DNA from: Camarhynchus parvulus
Taxonomy: Eukaryota > Chordata > Aves > Passeriformes > Thraupidae
DNA length: 64,000 bases
NCBI RefSeq assembly: GCF_901933205.1
Contig: NC_044573.1
Span: 32,609,493 to 32,673,492, forward strand
Direction: 5' to 3'
Shown: in pieces, positions 1 through 11,570 of the stretch
Position numbering within the stretch: the first letter of the stretch is position 1
How the letters are laid out: every line of letters begins with the position of its first letter
Made by a program: the position numbers and the translations under genes
Notes under the pieces: model-generated
Databases searched by the model: none
Told to the model about the DNA's origin: nothing
The model's input: only the letters and a program-made list of their open reading frames with translations

Positions 1-1589
1 AGATCATGACAATAGTAATATAAGTTAAAACTCAGCTCACAACAGATGATACAGTTTCATGTATGTATGTTTGTAAATTCAATACCTGGCTATTACTGAA
101 ACTGAGCTCACCCTGCTGCAGGCAAGCAGAAAGACAGTGTGGAAAGTTGCATCAAAGTCATCATACAGAACACAAAATGAAAATAGGCAGAAGTTGTGTA
201 TAAGGAAAAGCAAATAGGTACTGACAATAATATTGAACAGCTGACTTGTACATACCCTTACAAAAATTTTATTTCCCTTCCTCTTCCCATAACAGATCTA
301 ACTTAATACTGACTTTGTAGCTTTACTTTGTCTCTTAAGCCTTAAGCCTATTTTCTTCCTGGGAAGACATTAAAATCTACTGTATTTCTAAATAAGCAAC
401 CCATCTTAGTGAACTGGGAAGCCAAGAGGAAAGTTATGGTTTATGGATAAAATAGAAGGAAGGTGTCTATAATAACACTAAAACAAGAATGCTGAACTGA
501 AGAATTTCTATAATTAATATAGAAATATTAATTATAATATTTCTATAATATTAATATAGAATATAATTAATAGTTCCACAAACATACTGCATCCTGAAAG
601 ATTTCTCTTGGCAGAAAGGTAAACATGCAAAAACATTTCTGTTGCTTCTTAACAATGTTTTGCTGAAAAAAATATTCTACCATTTACTTGTTTTGATGGC
701 CTAAAAATTTTTTCAACCATTTACTTACTTTGATGCCCTATTATCTTTGAGAAAGAATACATTGCAAAAGAAGAAACTTCATAGGGACATAAATAAATAT
801 TGTGTCTAAATCAAAATAAGTATGGCCTTCATATTCACAGAGTTTTAAGAACAGGTGTGAATCATATTCATATTAGGTTATGATTTTGAAATGACCAAGA
901 GCTAGGACTATGTAGGTCATTAATGCACCTGAAATTACACATATGCATATGAAATTATATATATTACACTTTTCATTCCAGGTCTTATTAAGCAAATTCA
1001 GTATTGCATTGCTGCAACACACTTTTTTTTGGATTTCCAGCCACAAATGCTTATTTTCAAATAAATACAAGTGCTGTTGTAAAAATAAAGTGGAGAATAC
1101 CTTAGACCAAATCACAAATCTTTTGAAAACGACATTTTGAAGTCTTTCCTAGTGAAATGGACAAGAAAACAAACCTTGTTTTGCTGCTTTCACTGTCAAT
1201 GAAAGGTTTACTACAACTGCATGGTTGCCACCTGACAAATGCTATTGTTGCAATGACTTAAGGAACACTGCATTCCACTCAGAAATACTGTAAGTGTTCC
1301 CATCAGGGTAAAGACACTCAAATACAAACAAAATGAAGTGCCTAGAGGAGGAAAGGAGGAACAGGAATTTATCAAGACTGCTAGTGATTTATGAGAAGTA
1401 ATGATTACGGGGCCCAGGCAGTGTGAAGAGATGATTCTATTTATCATTTTCCTCCTGATAGCTATGTGCTAGAAAGTGGCATCAATATATCATCAAAATA
1501 TTAAGCTGGTGGCCCAGCAGTCTGGAATTTATTTAGGGAGATGTCATTGTTGCAGGTGTCTGTGATGGAAGGGAGGACAAGTTAATTAC
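1..1589 (-). other. SMYD3: SMYD3 intron downstream of the NHSC exon (partial)
   Basis: This is AT-rich intronic sequence beginning with the donor GTAATT at 1589. The next SMYD3 exon, which should encode LTICYLD-like residues and the post-SET cysteines, was looked for on the minus strand and not seen, so it lies outside the window. The only structure noted is an AT-rich hairpin at 519-546. Short open frames here show no recognisable protein. Confidence 0.8.
519..546. repeat. AT-rich inverted repeat, 12-bp perfect arms
   Basis: Arms 519-530 and 535-546 are exact reverse complements around a 4-base loop (ATTA). They lie within a longer AT-only tract at about 505-575 with further imperfect symmetry. 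The tract could extrude as a cruciform. No coding or transposon terminal features are seen. Confidence 0.7.
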
Positions 1590-1692
1590 CTCTTCACCAA
1601 TCTGGATCTCTCGGACAGAGTGAAGTAAAAGCTGGTATCCTTCAAAAACGATCACACAGTTTGGGTCACAGCTGTGGTTCAGTAAAGACATG
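1590..1692 (-). CDS. SMYD3: SMYD3 exon (SET-domain NHSC block), about exon 7
   Basis: This is an internal coding exon of 103 bp of the SET/MYND lysine methyltransferase SMYD3. SMYD3 transfers methyl groups from S-adenosylmethionine to histone lysines and to cytoplasmic substrates such as MAP3K2. Read on the minus strand, it completes a serine codon begun in the exon at 4143-4210 and then has 34 codons ending in GEE. It contains SLLNHSCDPNC, the SET motif whose Asn-His contacts the cofactor; the first Cys of this motif joins the post-SET zinc site. The acceptor is a long pyrimidine tract ending CCCCTCACAG (1693 upward). The donor is GAG|GTAATT (1589-1588). The frame is open throughout. Residues differ from mammalian SMYD3 at several surface positions (SMSLL, VIVFEGYQLLL), as expected for a bird. 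Identity is from the motif and flanking match; the exon number is inferred from the human gene. Confidence 0.93.
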
Positions 1693-4142
1693 CTGTGAGG
1701 GGTGAAAGAAAGAAAAAAAACTTAACAGAGGAGTCTCCACTGCCACTTCCCTTTAATCATTTGAAAGTAGCTAACATGATTACATCTGAAGTATCAAGCA
1801 ATTAAGCCACGACACAAATAAATTCCCTGTTAAATCAGCTGCTCCTGGTTAGGAGAGGAAAATGCATGCTTAGAAGATTTATATTCCTTGGTAATAGGAG
1901 CCATGCCAAGATGTCTTCAAATGTTTCTGCCTTTTGTGTATTCAGGGCAGGAGGAACTCAATGGCCTCCCAGTGCCTCTCTGGGAGCCCTGATTCAGGGG
2001 ACTGAGCAAGTGGGGAACAAAGTGACCTTGTTACCTTGACAGTACCTCCCTTGGCAAGAGGGACTGAGCTCTATTTCTGCTGCTTCTGCTCAGTTTCAGG
2101 GCACTAACTTTATCCATTACCTGACTGTCATTGCAAGCACAGCTCAAAGGGGCCAGCAATCAACCTGTATTTCCTATCAGGAGAAAATGGAGTATACTAT
2201 GTCCCAAGGCCAAAGAAGTTGGTGTATAGAGTTGAAAGAAGAAACATGGTCATTGTCTCTGTTTTCATGCATATTTTGGCCCAGCCTCTGTTCTTGTGGC
2301 ATGTGACATCAGCTGGGGCAGCACAGCTCATTAGGGAGCTCCGGGCACCCTGAGGAGACACAAACACTGCACAAGCACAGCCTTCCCTCTCTCTGAAGGA
2401 CTCCGCTAACAACATCTCCTATATACCTCTGAATCACGAGTTCCCTTAGCTGAGAAACAGCTGACTTTGCCGGGCAAATATTTTTGCTGTAGCAGAAATG
2501 GGGTTGATGGTTTTTTCCCTATGGGAATGACCCATTGAAAGAATATTTCTGGCATTATCAGGCTGGAAGAAGAATTTTTGGCTTATCCAGCTCCTAGCTG
2601 CATTTATATTCTGTCCTTGTCTGATTCAGCTACTCAAAATCCCAACTGACAGTGGTAAAATAGAGGATGTTGCCAAGGGTCAGAGCCCTGCACCAAACCG
2701 TGTTTATTTCCTTTTTTGACTCTTACAGGAGGTATCAACAGGGCTCTGACTCTTTTGGTATCCTTTCTGACCTAATAAAATATCTGTGGCTAATCTCCTC
2801 AAGAACCCACTGGGAGAGTATCCATTACACTTATTGTGAGATCACTGGGCTCACTTTTAAAGCTGCTCACAATGTGATGCACAGCAGGACCACAGGATTT
2901 TACCTATTTCAAAATATTTTGTGATGCTGAAGCTATCAAGCCATACAACAATATACAACCTCTTAATAAGGCTTAATAAAGGACTTTTAATTAAATCTCG
3001 TCTCATGGAGACACTAGTGGTTTTGATGACAATTTCCTCTGGAAGCATATGAATTCATCTGGGAGGACATTTGGCCAGAACTTGTAGACAACAGATTAAA
3101 AGTTCTCAATTTTTCCAGCTGTTTTGCTATAACAAAACTCAAACTGCTCTGAAGTGACCTGGGAAAGAGTCTCTGGCATCCCTTGCCAGTGCATCACCAT
3201 TGAACATAGACAGATACTTTCTTCACAGTTAAGGGCTTTTTTTTTTCAACCAAAAGTAAGCATTTGCCTAATAATAATGCTCAAAAATAATATTTCATTT
3301 TTCTCAACTATTATTTTCATTCCATTATGAAATCAAATTACTGTTTTGCACTCTTCATGACAGTAATTCCCATGTTCTCTTAACTACCTTTTCCTCATCT
3401 TTACTACAAGGCAGACCTCAAGATACTAAGTGTCCTTAGTTTAATTTTACATATGACACTAGAAGGAAAAGAAACAGCAGTGACAGGCCAACTGAGGTAC
3501 TGACAAACATAATTCAACCATGCATTAACAAAAAAATTAGATGGTACAACATACTTTTAAACTACATACTAATTTTCCATATTTATGATTACAGGCTACT
3601 AATTCTATGAAGATAAAACCTTCATTGGTACATACTTCTTTCCTAATACAAATAAGAAACAATAATAAGAAATTGAAATAGTAACATCTATCTCTTAAGG
3701 GACTTACCTTTTCACCTTAATGGTTCCTTTGTTATGGTAATTTACTTATAAATATATCAATCTTTTTCTTTTAGTTACTAATTCTGAAGGCTCTCAGCTG
3801 CAAAATATCTGTATTCTAAAGCATCATTGAACAGGTTTCTCTCACTAGTCCCAGTTGCACATTCTTTATGTCAGCATTTATTCTTATTTAAAAAAGACTA
3901 CCACCTCCATAAAAATAAAATATAAAGATGTATACAATTTAAACTGTTTTAGTGCTGTAATAAGGACTATGAAGTATGCTTTCAACTAGATTGTATTTTT
4001 TTACTCTTTAATTTATTTCCATTTCCCACTTTTTCATTTAGGCATGTTACCTGCTGCTTTGATGGTCCTTACAGCTTCCTTGGAAAAAAAGGGAAAAAAC
4101 TGACATAGATTTAGCCTGTGAATGAAACAGTGTCCACGGTAC
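1693..4142 (-). other. SMYD3: SMYD3 intron between the two exons
   Basis: This complete intron of 2450 bp has GT (4142-4141) and AG (1694-1693) ends on the minus strand and a strong pyrimidine tract before the acceptor. No repeat family, RNA gene or second exon was recognised in it. The open frames of 60-85 codons here have no recognisable homology. Confidence 0.85.
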
Positions 4143-4210
4143 CTGGGATAGAGGCCAACACCAACATCCTGCATCTCTCCATTACTGATGGTGAAACAGT
4201 TACAGGTCAC
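4143..4210 (-). CDS. SMYD3: SMYD3 exon (SET domain, before NHSC), about exon 6
   Basis: This is a 68-bp internal coding exon of SMYD3: 22 codons plus two bases (AG) of a split serine codon completed by the exon at 1590-1692. The minus-strand reading is VTCNCFTISNGEMQDV followed by GVGLYP, closely matching the human segment in which EMQEVGVGLYP precedes SISLLNHSC. The acceptor TCTTGTTTTTACAG ends at 4211 and the donor CCCAG|GTACC starts at 4142. The phases of the two exons fit exactly, which confirms the order. The segment forms part of the SET-domain substrate and cofactor pocket. By alignment, the position of human Cys186 is serine here and that of human Ser182 is cysteine. The next upstream exon (ending around EAFAK in human) is not found in this window, so the intron to the right is at least about 59.8 kb. 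Confidence 0.92.
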
Positions 4211-7200
4211 CTGTAAAAACAAGAGAAAAAAATCCAGGATTACCAGAATCATTTGGAAACCCCACACTCAAGTGAAAAAAAAACCTTCCAAAATAAAACG
4301 AAGGGGCAAATGGTAATTAGATGGGAAACATTCAAGCCCAACACTAGTGCTCTTTCATTTTAGAGCAATCACATCTGGGACACACTCTCCTGTAAAACTG
4401 CTGTCAATTAAAAGCAGAAATCTTAGTATCCTGAAAAAAAAATGTGGGGTAAAACACATACAGGGGCCCTACTTTCCTGAAGTAGAAGGAAAAGAAGAAT
4501 AAAAAAAGCCACCCTACACAGAGCCTGAGAAGCTCAGCCCAGGAACAACCTAGCAGAGGATAGTGACTGCTCGTGAAAAGAGTGGCTGTTTTCCATGCAG
4601 GAATTCTGCTGATACCAGGCTCTCACAGCTCCTTTTAATGAGTAGCAGTGGAACCCAAAGAATATATATATATATGGGACTGTTTAGAAGAAAATAGCAG
4701 CCTCGGTTGTGGCAACCTGATATGGGCGAAAATAAATGCAAAATCTGTCACATTATGGGTATTTTGGTTTGCTTGTAGATCTGATGACAAAGCATGTTCA
4801 AATTGCCATCCAAGGGAAATACAACATTTTCTTTAATTTCAAATATTCCTATTGTAAATGTATTCTTCCTTCATATAATCATACAATATTAAAGTGGTTT
4901 TAGAAAATAATGGGGGAAAATGAAAGATTCCAGTAAGAAGATTTAGTCCTACCCCAAATATCAGACTGAGCCTTTTTGGTGTTCAAGATTTATCAACACT
5001 TAGTAAATGATTAACAAGAACAACTTTCATGTGCTTAAATGAAAAAAAAAAAAACAGAATTCAATTGTGAATGTATTTTTAAAGTATTTGGTTTTTGGGG
5101 AAGAGCTGGTTTTGGTGGTTTTTAACATTAATTTTTTAGATATGTTGATCAGTTATCATTGATGTATTGATATCTTTAGAAAAATACTGCATGATACTGC
5201 ATATACAAGAAAAGTCCCAGGTGTCTTCTGCATAGCATTGGATTATTAATGTCATTAATTCTCATTAGAACAGAAAATGAGTTAAGAGTAGGGTTTGGCA
5301 GGCATGGAAATGAGATTCGAAAGTTGCAGTTTTATTCAGAGAGTAATTGTCCAGAACAGTAAATGCACACCTTTGTTTTAAAGAGGTATGTTGAACAATT
5401 TAATAGTATAAATTATCCTATAAATTGACAAATTATTATTTATGAGACCATTAACCATAAGGTGAAAATGAAATCCTCTTTCAAAATTTCTCATAAATTA
5501 TGACAGCAACATTAATTTAAATAAATGTACATGCAGTAGGGCATGTGTTTTTGTAAACCGTTAAACAATACTTTGATTAGTCTATTATTTATGTAACCCT
5601 TTCAAATGTTCCCTATCAATTACCAAAATCATACATCTTAGTTATTTCTTTCCTGTTGACATTGGGTATAAAGTGTCAGACAACTTCTGAGCAAAGATTA
5701 GTCCATTTCAGGCAGCAATTATCCTAGTTCTAAAAATATTGACTCGATTTTGGTATTTATTGAAAAAATAATGCCTTCCAGGTAAAATAGAAAGAAAGCC
5801 AGCTTTTGTGAGCCTTAGCTCTCTCTAACAGATGATAAAGTAGCAGAGGTCAAGCATGTCCTAGAAAAAAATGAACTCCTCTTTCTTGCAAATCTCTTAT
5901 TATTACCATAACATATTTATATTAATAATATTGCATTTTGACCACCATAGAATTATAGAGACTGTTTCATCATTTTCTATTAAAGTTATAAATTATATTA
6001 TGTGAAAAGATTTACACACAGAAGTCACAATAGTTTTACTTCTTCCTTTTTGAAACATGCATCAGTTTTTTATACCAGGATACCTTCAAAGAAAATTTGA
6101 GATGAATGAATAAGCTGAGATTCAGATATGGAGAGCTATTTTTAATAGTAGTTCACTGTGAGGCACTTTTTAACTTCTCAGATATTTTCACAGCATACAG
6201 GTGCATCTCAATATCCAGTGAGGCAGTGAAATGCCATCTAGTTTCTAATTATTTACAGTTTCAAATATAATACTGGGAATCCAAAGTATACAGGGCCAAA
6301 TCTAAAAAGGCATTTAATACACAAACACAGGCAGAAGCCTAAGTGCTCCCATGAGTTCTGAGCTGTATGATTCAGTGCACAATCCTGCCAGAGGCACAGG
6401 ATCTGTCAGGTGCTCTGAGGTTTGTTTAACCTCTGAGAAGACAATCTTTCCCCCCTTTTAAGCTCATGAATGGAAAAAAGCAAGAGCAATACACAAATAA
6501 TGTGTACTGCAAATAGTAACTCCAGTCATGGCTGCTTTCTGTGCTCAGCAAGTGGAGAGAGGGGAACTGAGATTAGGGTGGAGAGGGAAGGAATATCTCA
6601 CCACTTACAGTGTGAGAAATTCTCATGTAATGACAATCCTCCACAGACAGCTAGCAGCCCACAATGATATAAAACATGAAATATTCATAGGCTGTTATAT
6701 ATGGTTGCTTTTCCGTTCTCTTTTAGATTTGTTACAAAGTTTCTAAAAAATCTACCTAATCACTTCTACATTTCTATTTATAGAAACTTTTAGGATGTTT
6801 TAAGTCTGACTTAAAGATCTGTTGTATCAAGGGGAGTTACGAGATTTCAAAACAAGAATTGGTGTTGCAGATCACAACTTCCAAGGAACAAAATGAAGAC
6901 AACAAGTTTTTTTTAGATAACACCCAAAGAAAAGTCAGTTTTTCTAGCTTCCCAAAATACACAGATGTAGCTCAAATAACAGCCAAATCTGGAGTATACA
7001 ACATTTCTGCAGGAGAGCATGAGTAAGCTGCTTGTTCCTGAGGCAGTTGTTTACAGATCAAAGCCTACTGGGACTGGAAGTTAACTAACTCTGTTTCTAG
7101 GGGAAAAAAACCCAAGACATAAACCCAAGGCAAAACAAACATCTCATGCATCACAGCATTTCTTTAAAGTTTCATAGTTATTCTGTGCTATTTTTTTTCT

Positions 7201-7721
7201 GCCTTAACTGACCCACTTTATTCCTTATACTACAACCAGGTTCTGATTCTAGGCGATTAAAAATAAGAAAAAGAAACAAATCTCGGCAACTGATTGCTTC
7301 AATAAGTGTTCTTCCAAACAATGGTATGCTCCTTGTTGTTTTAAATACTGCAGTATTAATTATCTCAGTAATGTAATTTGTGTTTGTCCCTTCTGAATCC
7401 TTTAAAAATTCCTCTCTATTCAGCTACAAAGCTGGATATCCACATACAGAAACAGAACCAAATACTCACAAAGTTTGTTATACACACAAATTAAAAAAAA
7501 CACTGCTATGTATTTATCTCACTTCACAACTTCAAAGTGCAAAGACAAATTCCTTGCTATTTCTAAAATTTCTGAAAAAACACTTCTCCCAGCACGAGAA
7601 CCAAGGCAAAACTCTCAGGAGGGGAGTCACAAACTTTTCAAGCCTCTAAAATGCAAAACTTTGAAATATTCTAGAGTGATCAAGGTCAATCATCATTGCC
7701 TGTTTGGCCACAGAGCTCTAG

Positions 7722-7745
7722 TCTATAAACTTAACAGTTTATAGA
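7722..7745. repeat. Perfect 10-bp inverted repeat
   Basis: TCTATAAACT (7722-7731) and AGTTTATAGA (7736-7745) are exact reverse complements around a TAAC loop. This is a small hairpin of unknown role. Confidence 0.6.
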
Positions 7746-9300
7746 ATCACTTTTGAGTGTTTGAGTTGCCTCCATGGCAATAAATCCTGCAAGTTTATTT
7801 AAAAGGAGGTGCTATTTGAAACAACCAACCATATTATATAAACTGACTGAATTAAATAAAAAGATTTGGTTTTTTGAGGCTGCACATATTTTAGAGAAGT
7901 TCCCTGCACCCAGAAAGGTAACACATGTAGAAGACATAATCTCTCCTAGACTGGTAAACACACAATGAGTAAACCAACTTTACTGACTGGCCAATACTCT
8001 CAGGCATACCTTATCACCAAACAAAAATTATTGCAACCTGTCACATTTGATTTTCTCTCTGAGTGACTACTGAAAACTCTGTAAATTTACCCTGTAAAGA
8101 GGCCACTGTTCTCAAGATGTCTAAAGCTACTGTCTGAGCAATCTCTGTCAGTGCCAGACTCACAGTCAAGAGGACAGTCATTATTTATTTTGGTGCTTGC
8201 ATTTGACAGAGTACAGAGGCTTCAGTTTTGCAACACAATGAGTTGAATTTGCTCTCAGTTCAGACCTCATTCCTACAGCTTCATACTGAGGATTTGCCTT
8301 TGGGTTAAATAAAGCAGAGTTAGACTTGACAGGCAGGACATTCCAGATTTGGAATTTCAGACACTCAGACAATGAAACACATCAATAAGGGCGTAAGGGA
8401 AAGAAAACAAATCATTATTGGCTAACACTTGCTGCACTGATCAAATTACAAACACCAGGGCTAATAATCAATCATTTTGTCTCCACGTGTTCCTGTTGCT
8501 GCAACACAGTGAGGCAGCTCTTATAACACATGTAAGAAACCCTCCCAAGGACTTCCAAAGGGTATATTGCACTGATAGGGTCAATACAATTTTCAGCTCT
8601 GATATTCGATGACTCCAGCCATCTCTGTAAATGGTGTGTCACAGCTGGTGTACTCTAATCCACCACCAGGAAGAAAGCCATAATGAACCCTTTTCCCCTA
8701 ATTTATTAACCCAATGTAATGCAAATTAAAAATAGATATTAAAAAAGCCCTTTCATGGATTATTAAGTCTCTCATTCACACCGAAGCTGCCTGGGTATCA
8801 CTGGTCATGGCCAACTATTTAACAAAAGAGTTACTGCAATGAGCTCTCATGTTAATAGACTTCTCAAGAGACCCAAACATTTTTCCAGCAGGAAGGGGCG
8901 AGCAGTAAATGCTATGTGAGGGGCACATTACCTCAAATGACCAAGGCATACCCCAGAGACCTTCTAGGACCACCACATCCCACTACAGATATGCACTGAT
9001 AGCTTTCCCACTGGAAGATGAACAGATAACAGGCACAGATGGTTGATAGATCACAAATCTGCTAATGATTTCATTTGGCACACAAGAACACTAGAGCAAC
9101 AGTGCTAAACTGTAATGCACAGTATGCCACAGCAGTGACAGACCTATCAAGCCCCTGTTTTACGTGTACAACACTCAACTGCTTGTGCCTACAGTCCGGG
9201 ACATACAGGCTTTCTACTCAGACACAGCTTTGAAATGGCAGCTCTGTCCGTGGTGGGTAGGCATCTGCTACCTGAACACTGCCCTGAAAGGAGCCCTGTA

Positions 9301-9341
9301 ATGAGGCACATTTGAAAACTAGACCTATATATGTGCCTCAT
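9301..9341. repeat. Perfect 11-bp inverted repeat
   Basis: ATGAGGCACAT (9301-9311) is mirrored by ATGTGCCTCAT (9331-9341) with a 19-base spacer. The arms contain a GC core, unlike the surrounding AT-rich sequence. No target duplication or transposase remnant is seen. Confidence 0.6.
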
Positions 9342-9521
9342 ATATACATACTTACAGGTTTTTGCTATATCGGGAACTTAAAATCCAATTCTACATTGCA
9401 TTCAACTTAGGACATACTTACTGCCTTCCATGAGAGCCACAGAAACAAAATGAGATGAAAGAGATATCAGAAAAGAAGAAAATAGGTGAAGAAGAAAAAA
9501 GAAGCTTCTTCAGTATTTTGA

Positions 9522-9640
9522 CAGAATCACAGAAGAAGCTGAGCTGGAAGTGACTCACAAGGATCATTGACTCCAACTCCTGCCCAAGAATCACACCATG
9601 GACCCAAGAGTATTGTCCAAATGCTTCCAGACAGAAATCA
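9522..9640 (-). mobile_element. CR1 LINE 3' fragment (5'-truncated)
   Basis: In reverse complement the sequence ends in the CR1 hallmark: AGTTGGAGTCAATGATCCTTGTG, then TTCCAGCTC, then TTCTGTGATTCTGT. These are the consensus CR1 tail (GGAGTTGGACTCGATGATCC, TCCCTTCCAACTC, ATTCTGTGATTCTGTG). Only the terminal ~120 bp is present, typical of 5'-truncated avian CR1. The 3' terminus is at the low-coordinate end, so the insertion is in the same orientation as SMYD3. The upstream limit is approximate. Confidence 0.85.
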
Positions 9641-11380
9641 AAACATATTAGAAGAACTTAGGGAAAGTTTTCTTATTTAGATTTTCAGACTAAGTAAAGG
9701 GCACAAGTAGTTAACTGTTTATGATATTTGCTCAGAAGCCAAAGTATGCTGCAAAACCATGAAATTTAAAAAGTTTGTTTCACACCTTGACTGAATTCAC
9801 AAGTATTTAATTTTACTTCAAAGATTTCCTATTAATCTCCTGTGCCAAAGCATCAACATTTTGGATGAATTAAAGACTACCATTACTTCAGAGCTAGTTA
9901 CACCAAAGATACACATTTCCAATTCCTTTCTTAGTTCTTCATCTTCAGCCTTTGGACATCTTTCTTCACATCAACTAACAATATTTCAGGCCTTTTTTGC
10001 TATCCTAGCACATAAAGTTTTCTGATGAGTGTGCAGAAGACAGATATCCCTTGCAGATAGGCTGTCACCACCTACAAGACAGGAGACCAGAAATTTGCCC
10101 TGACATTAACAGATAATTTAGTGCAAGTGTGCTTCAGGCATCCCTTTATAGTACTCAGCTAAGTGGTGCAATTTTGATTGAAATGGAATGAAAATAGGTC
10201 ATGGTAAATTACCTCCTCTCCCCTTAATCCCACACATACTTTTCCAATCTTTCAAATAAAAATATTTAGTTATGCAACTAAATATATTTGATTACTAAGA
10301 ATTTCAAAGCCATCATTACTAGGACAAATGTTATGTTTGCTATGAGCACCTTTTTCTTTTTAAATGCATGTGCAACATGTGGTTAAAAACCTGCAATTGA
10401 AAAGGTAAAGCTTGAAACATGCAAAACGATTGCACTCTTAGTGTAAAACAAAATATCCTGAATTTTTGCAGGACTCCCATTAAAGTTTTGTGCAACCTGT
10501 CTCAGTCTTTTCACAAATTTCCCTCTGACAACAGTCAGCAAGTCTCATGGTCCCCTTGGAGAAATTTTAGCTTTTACCCAGCTCTGTAAATGTCATTATT
10601 ATTCCTGCTTTTTGGAACAGAACTGAAATGCATCTATTTCAGGAGCAGAACGGGAGAGTGGGAGCTGCAAAGCCACTAATGGATCATATTACAGTATGCT
10701 TGCAGCATTTGGCATTATTAATTGGAGTGGAGTAGGAGCATGACATCCTTCTCTTCATCCTCATTTTCCTACTGGTAACTCCACTCCTGTGAAACGGGGA
10801 AGAGTTAATAACTTGATTTCAACAGCCACTGCATGCCCACTTACTAAAAACACACTGCTTGTTTATGAATGGGATCAAACTTCATGGGTATCCAGGAGTC
10901 ATTAACTCACATTGTGTTTGTCTTGCCTATTCTATTACAGATAGATGTTTAAATTCTTTGTAATGCTATATTTAAAAAAAAAAGAAGTTAGACTTACTAT
11001 GAATTATTAGGGTGAGATTCAGCTACAGATGCTTGTATGGAAATCACATAGGCAAAATCAAAACCTTAATGAATTACTCTTACATAACTTCAGCTAATAA
11101 TGTGGGTGGAACAAAATACCATGTGCCACCTCTTTCCATTACCCAGGTGATTTCCTCACACCAAACTGCTAGGCAGTCCAAGATAGGTCAGAGAGATTCT
11201 AACCTAAATATTTCAGTGTTTGATGATGTTTTATCACAGAGGCAATATACTTGTTACTTCTTTTGGAAGTGCTTGCTGAGCTGGACCTTCAAGTATATTT
11301 AACTTTTGAAGTTCATCAACCGATAAGTCTTTGGATTTGGTCTGTTGGGCTTAGTGGAATGTTTGCCTCTTCTCTCTCTC
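9641..11380 (-). other. SMYD3: SMYD3 large intron, segment 2
   Basis: AT-rich intron between the CR1 fragment and the TTCTC array. No gene, RNA or repeat family was recognised. Confidence 0.7.
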
Positions 11381-11570
11381 TTCTCTTCTCTTCTCTTCTC
11401 TTCTCTTCTCTTCTCTTCTCTTCTCTTCTCTTCTCTTCTCTTCTCTTCTCTTCTCTTCTCTTCTCTTCTCTTCTCTTCTCTTCTCTTCTCTTCTCTTCTC
11501 TTCTCTTCTCTTCTCTTCTCTTCTCTTCTCTTCTCTTCTCTTCCCTTCCCTTCCCTTCCCTTCCCTTCCC
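11381..11570. repeat. (TTCTC)32 pentanucleotide array with (TTCCC)6 tail
   Basis: There are 32 uninterrupted copies of TTCTC from 11381 to 11540, then six copies of TTCCC to 11570. A short CT-rich lead-in lies at 11367-11380. The plus strand is pure pyrimidine, so the SMYD3 transcript would carry (GAGAA)n, a purine run able to form triplex DNA and resembling GAA-rich splicing enhancers. Because 15 bases encode five residues in every frame, the array creates apparent LLFSS or REEKR open frames on both strands; these are not genes. The single-base unit change suggests expansion of a mutated unit at one end. Confidence 0.98.

Larger units (their letters stand above)
4211..9521 (-). other. SMYD3: SMYD3 large intron, segment 1
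   Basis: Ordinary AT-rich intron beginning at the acceptor of the 4143-4210 exon. It holds short TA runs (near 4662-4674), mononucleotide A tracts and two perfect hairpins annotated separately. No gene or transposon was recognised. Confidence 0.75.
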
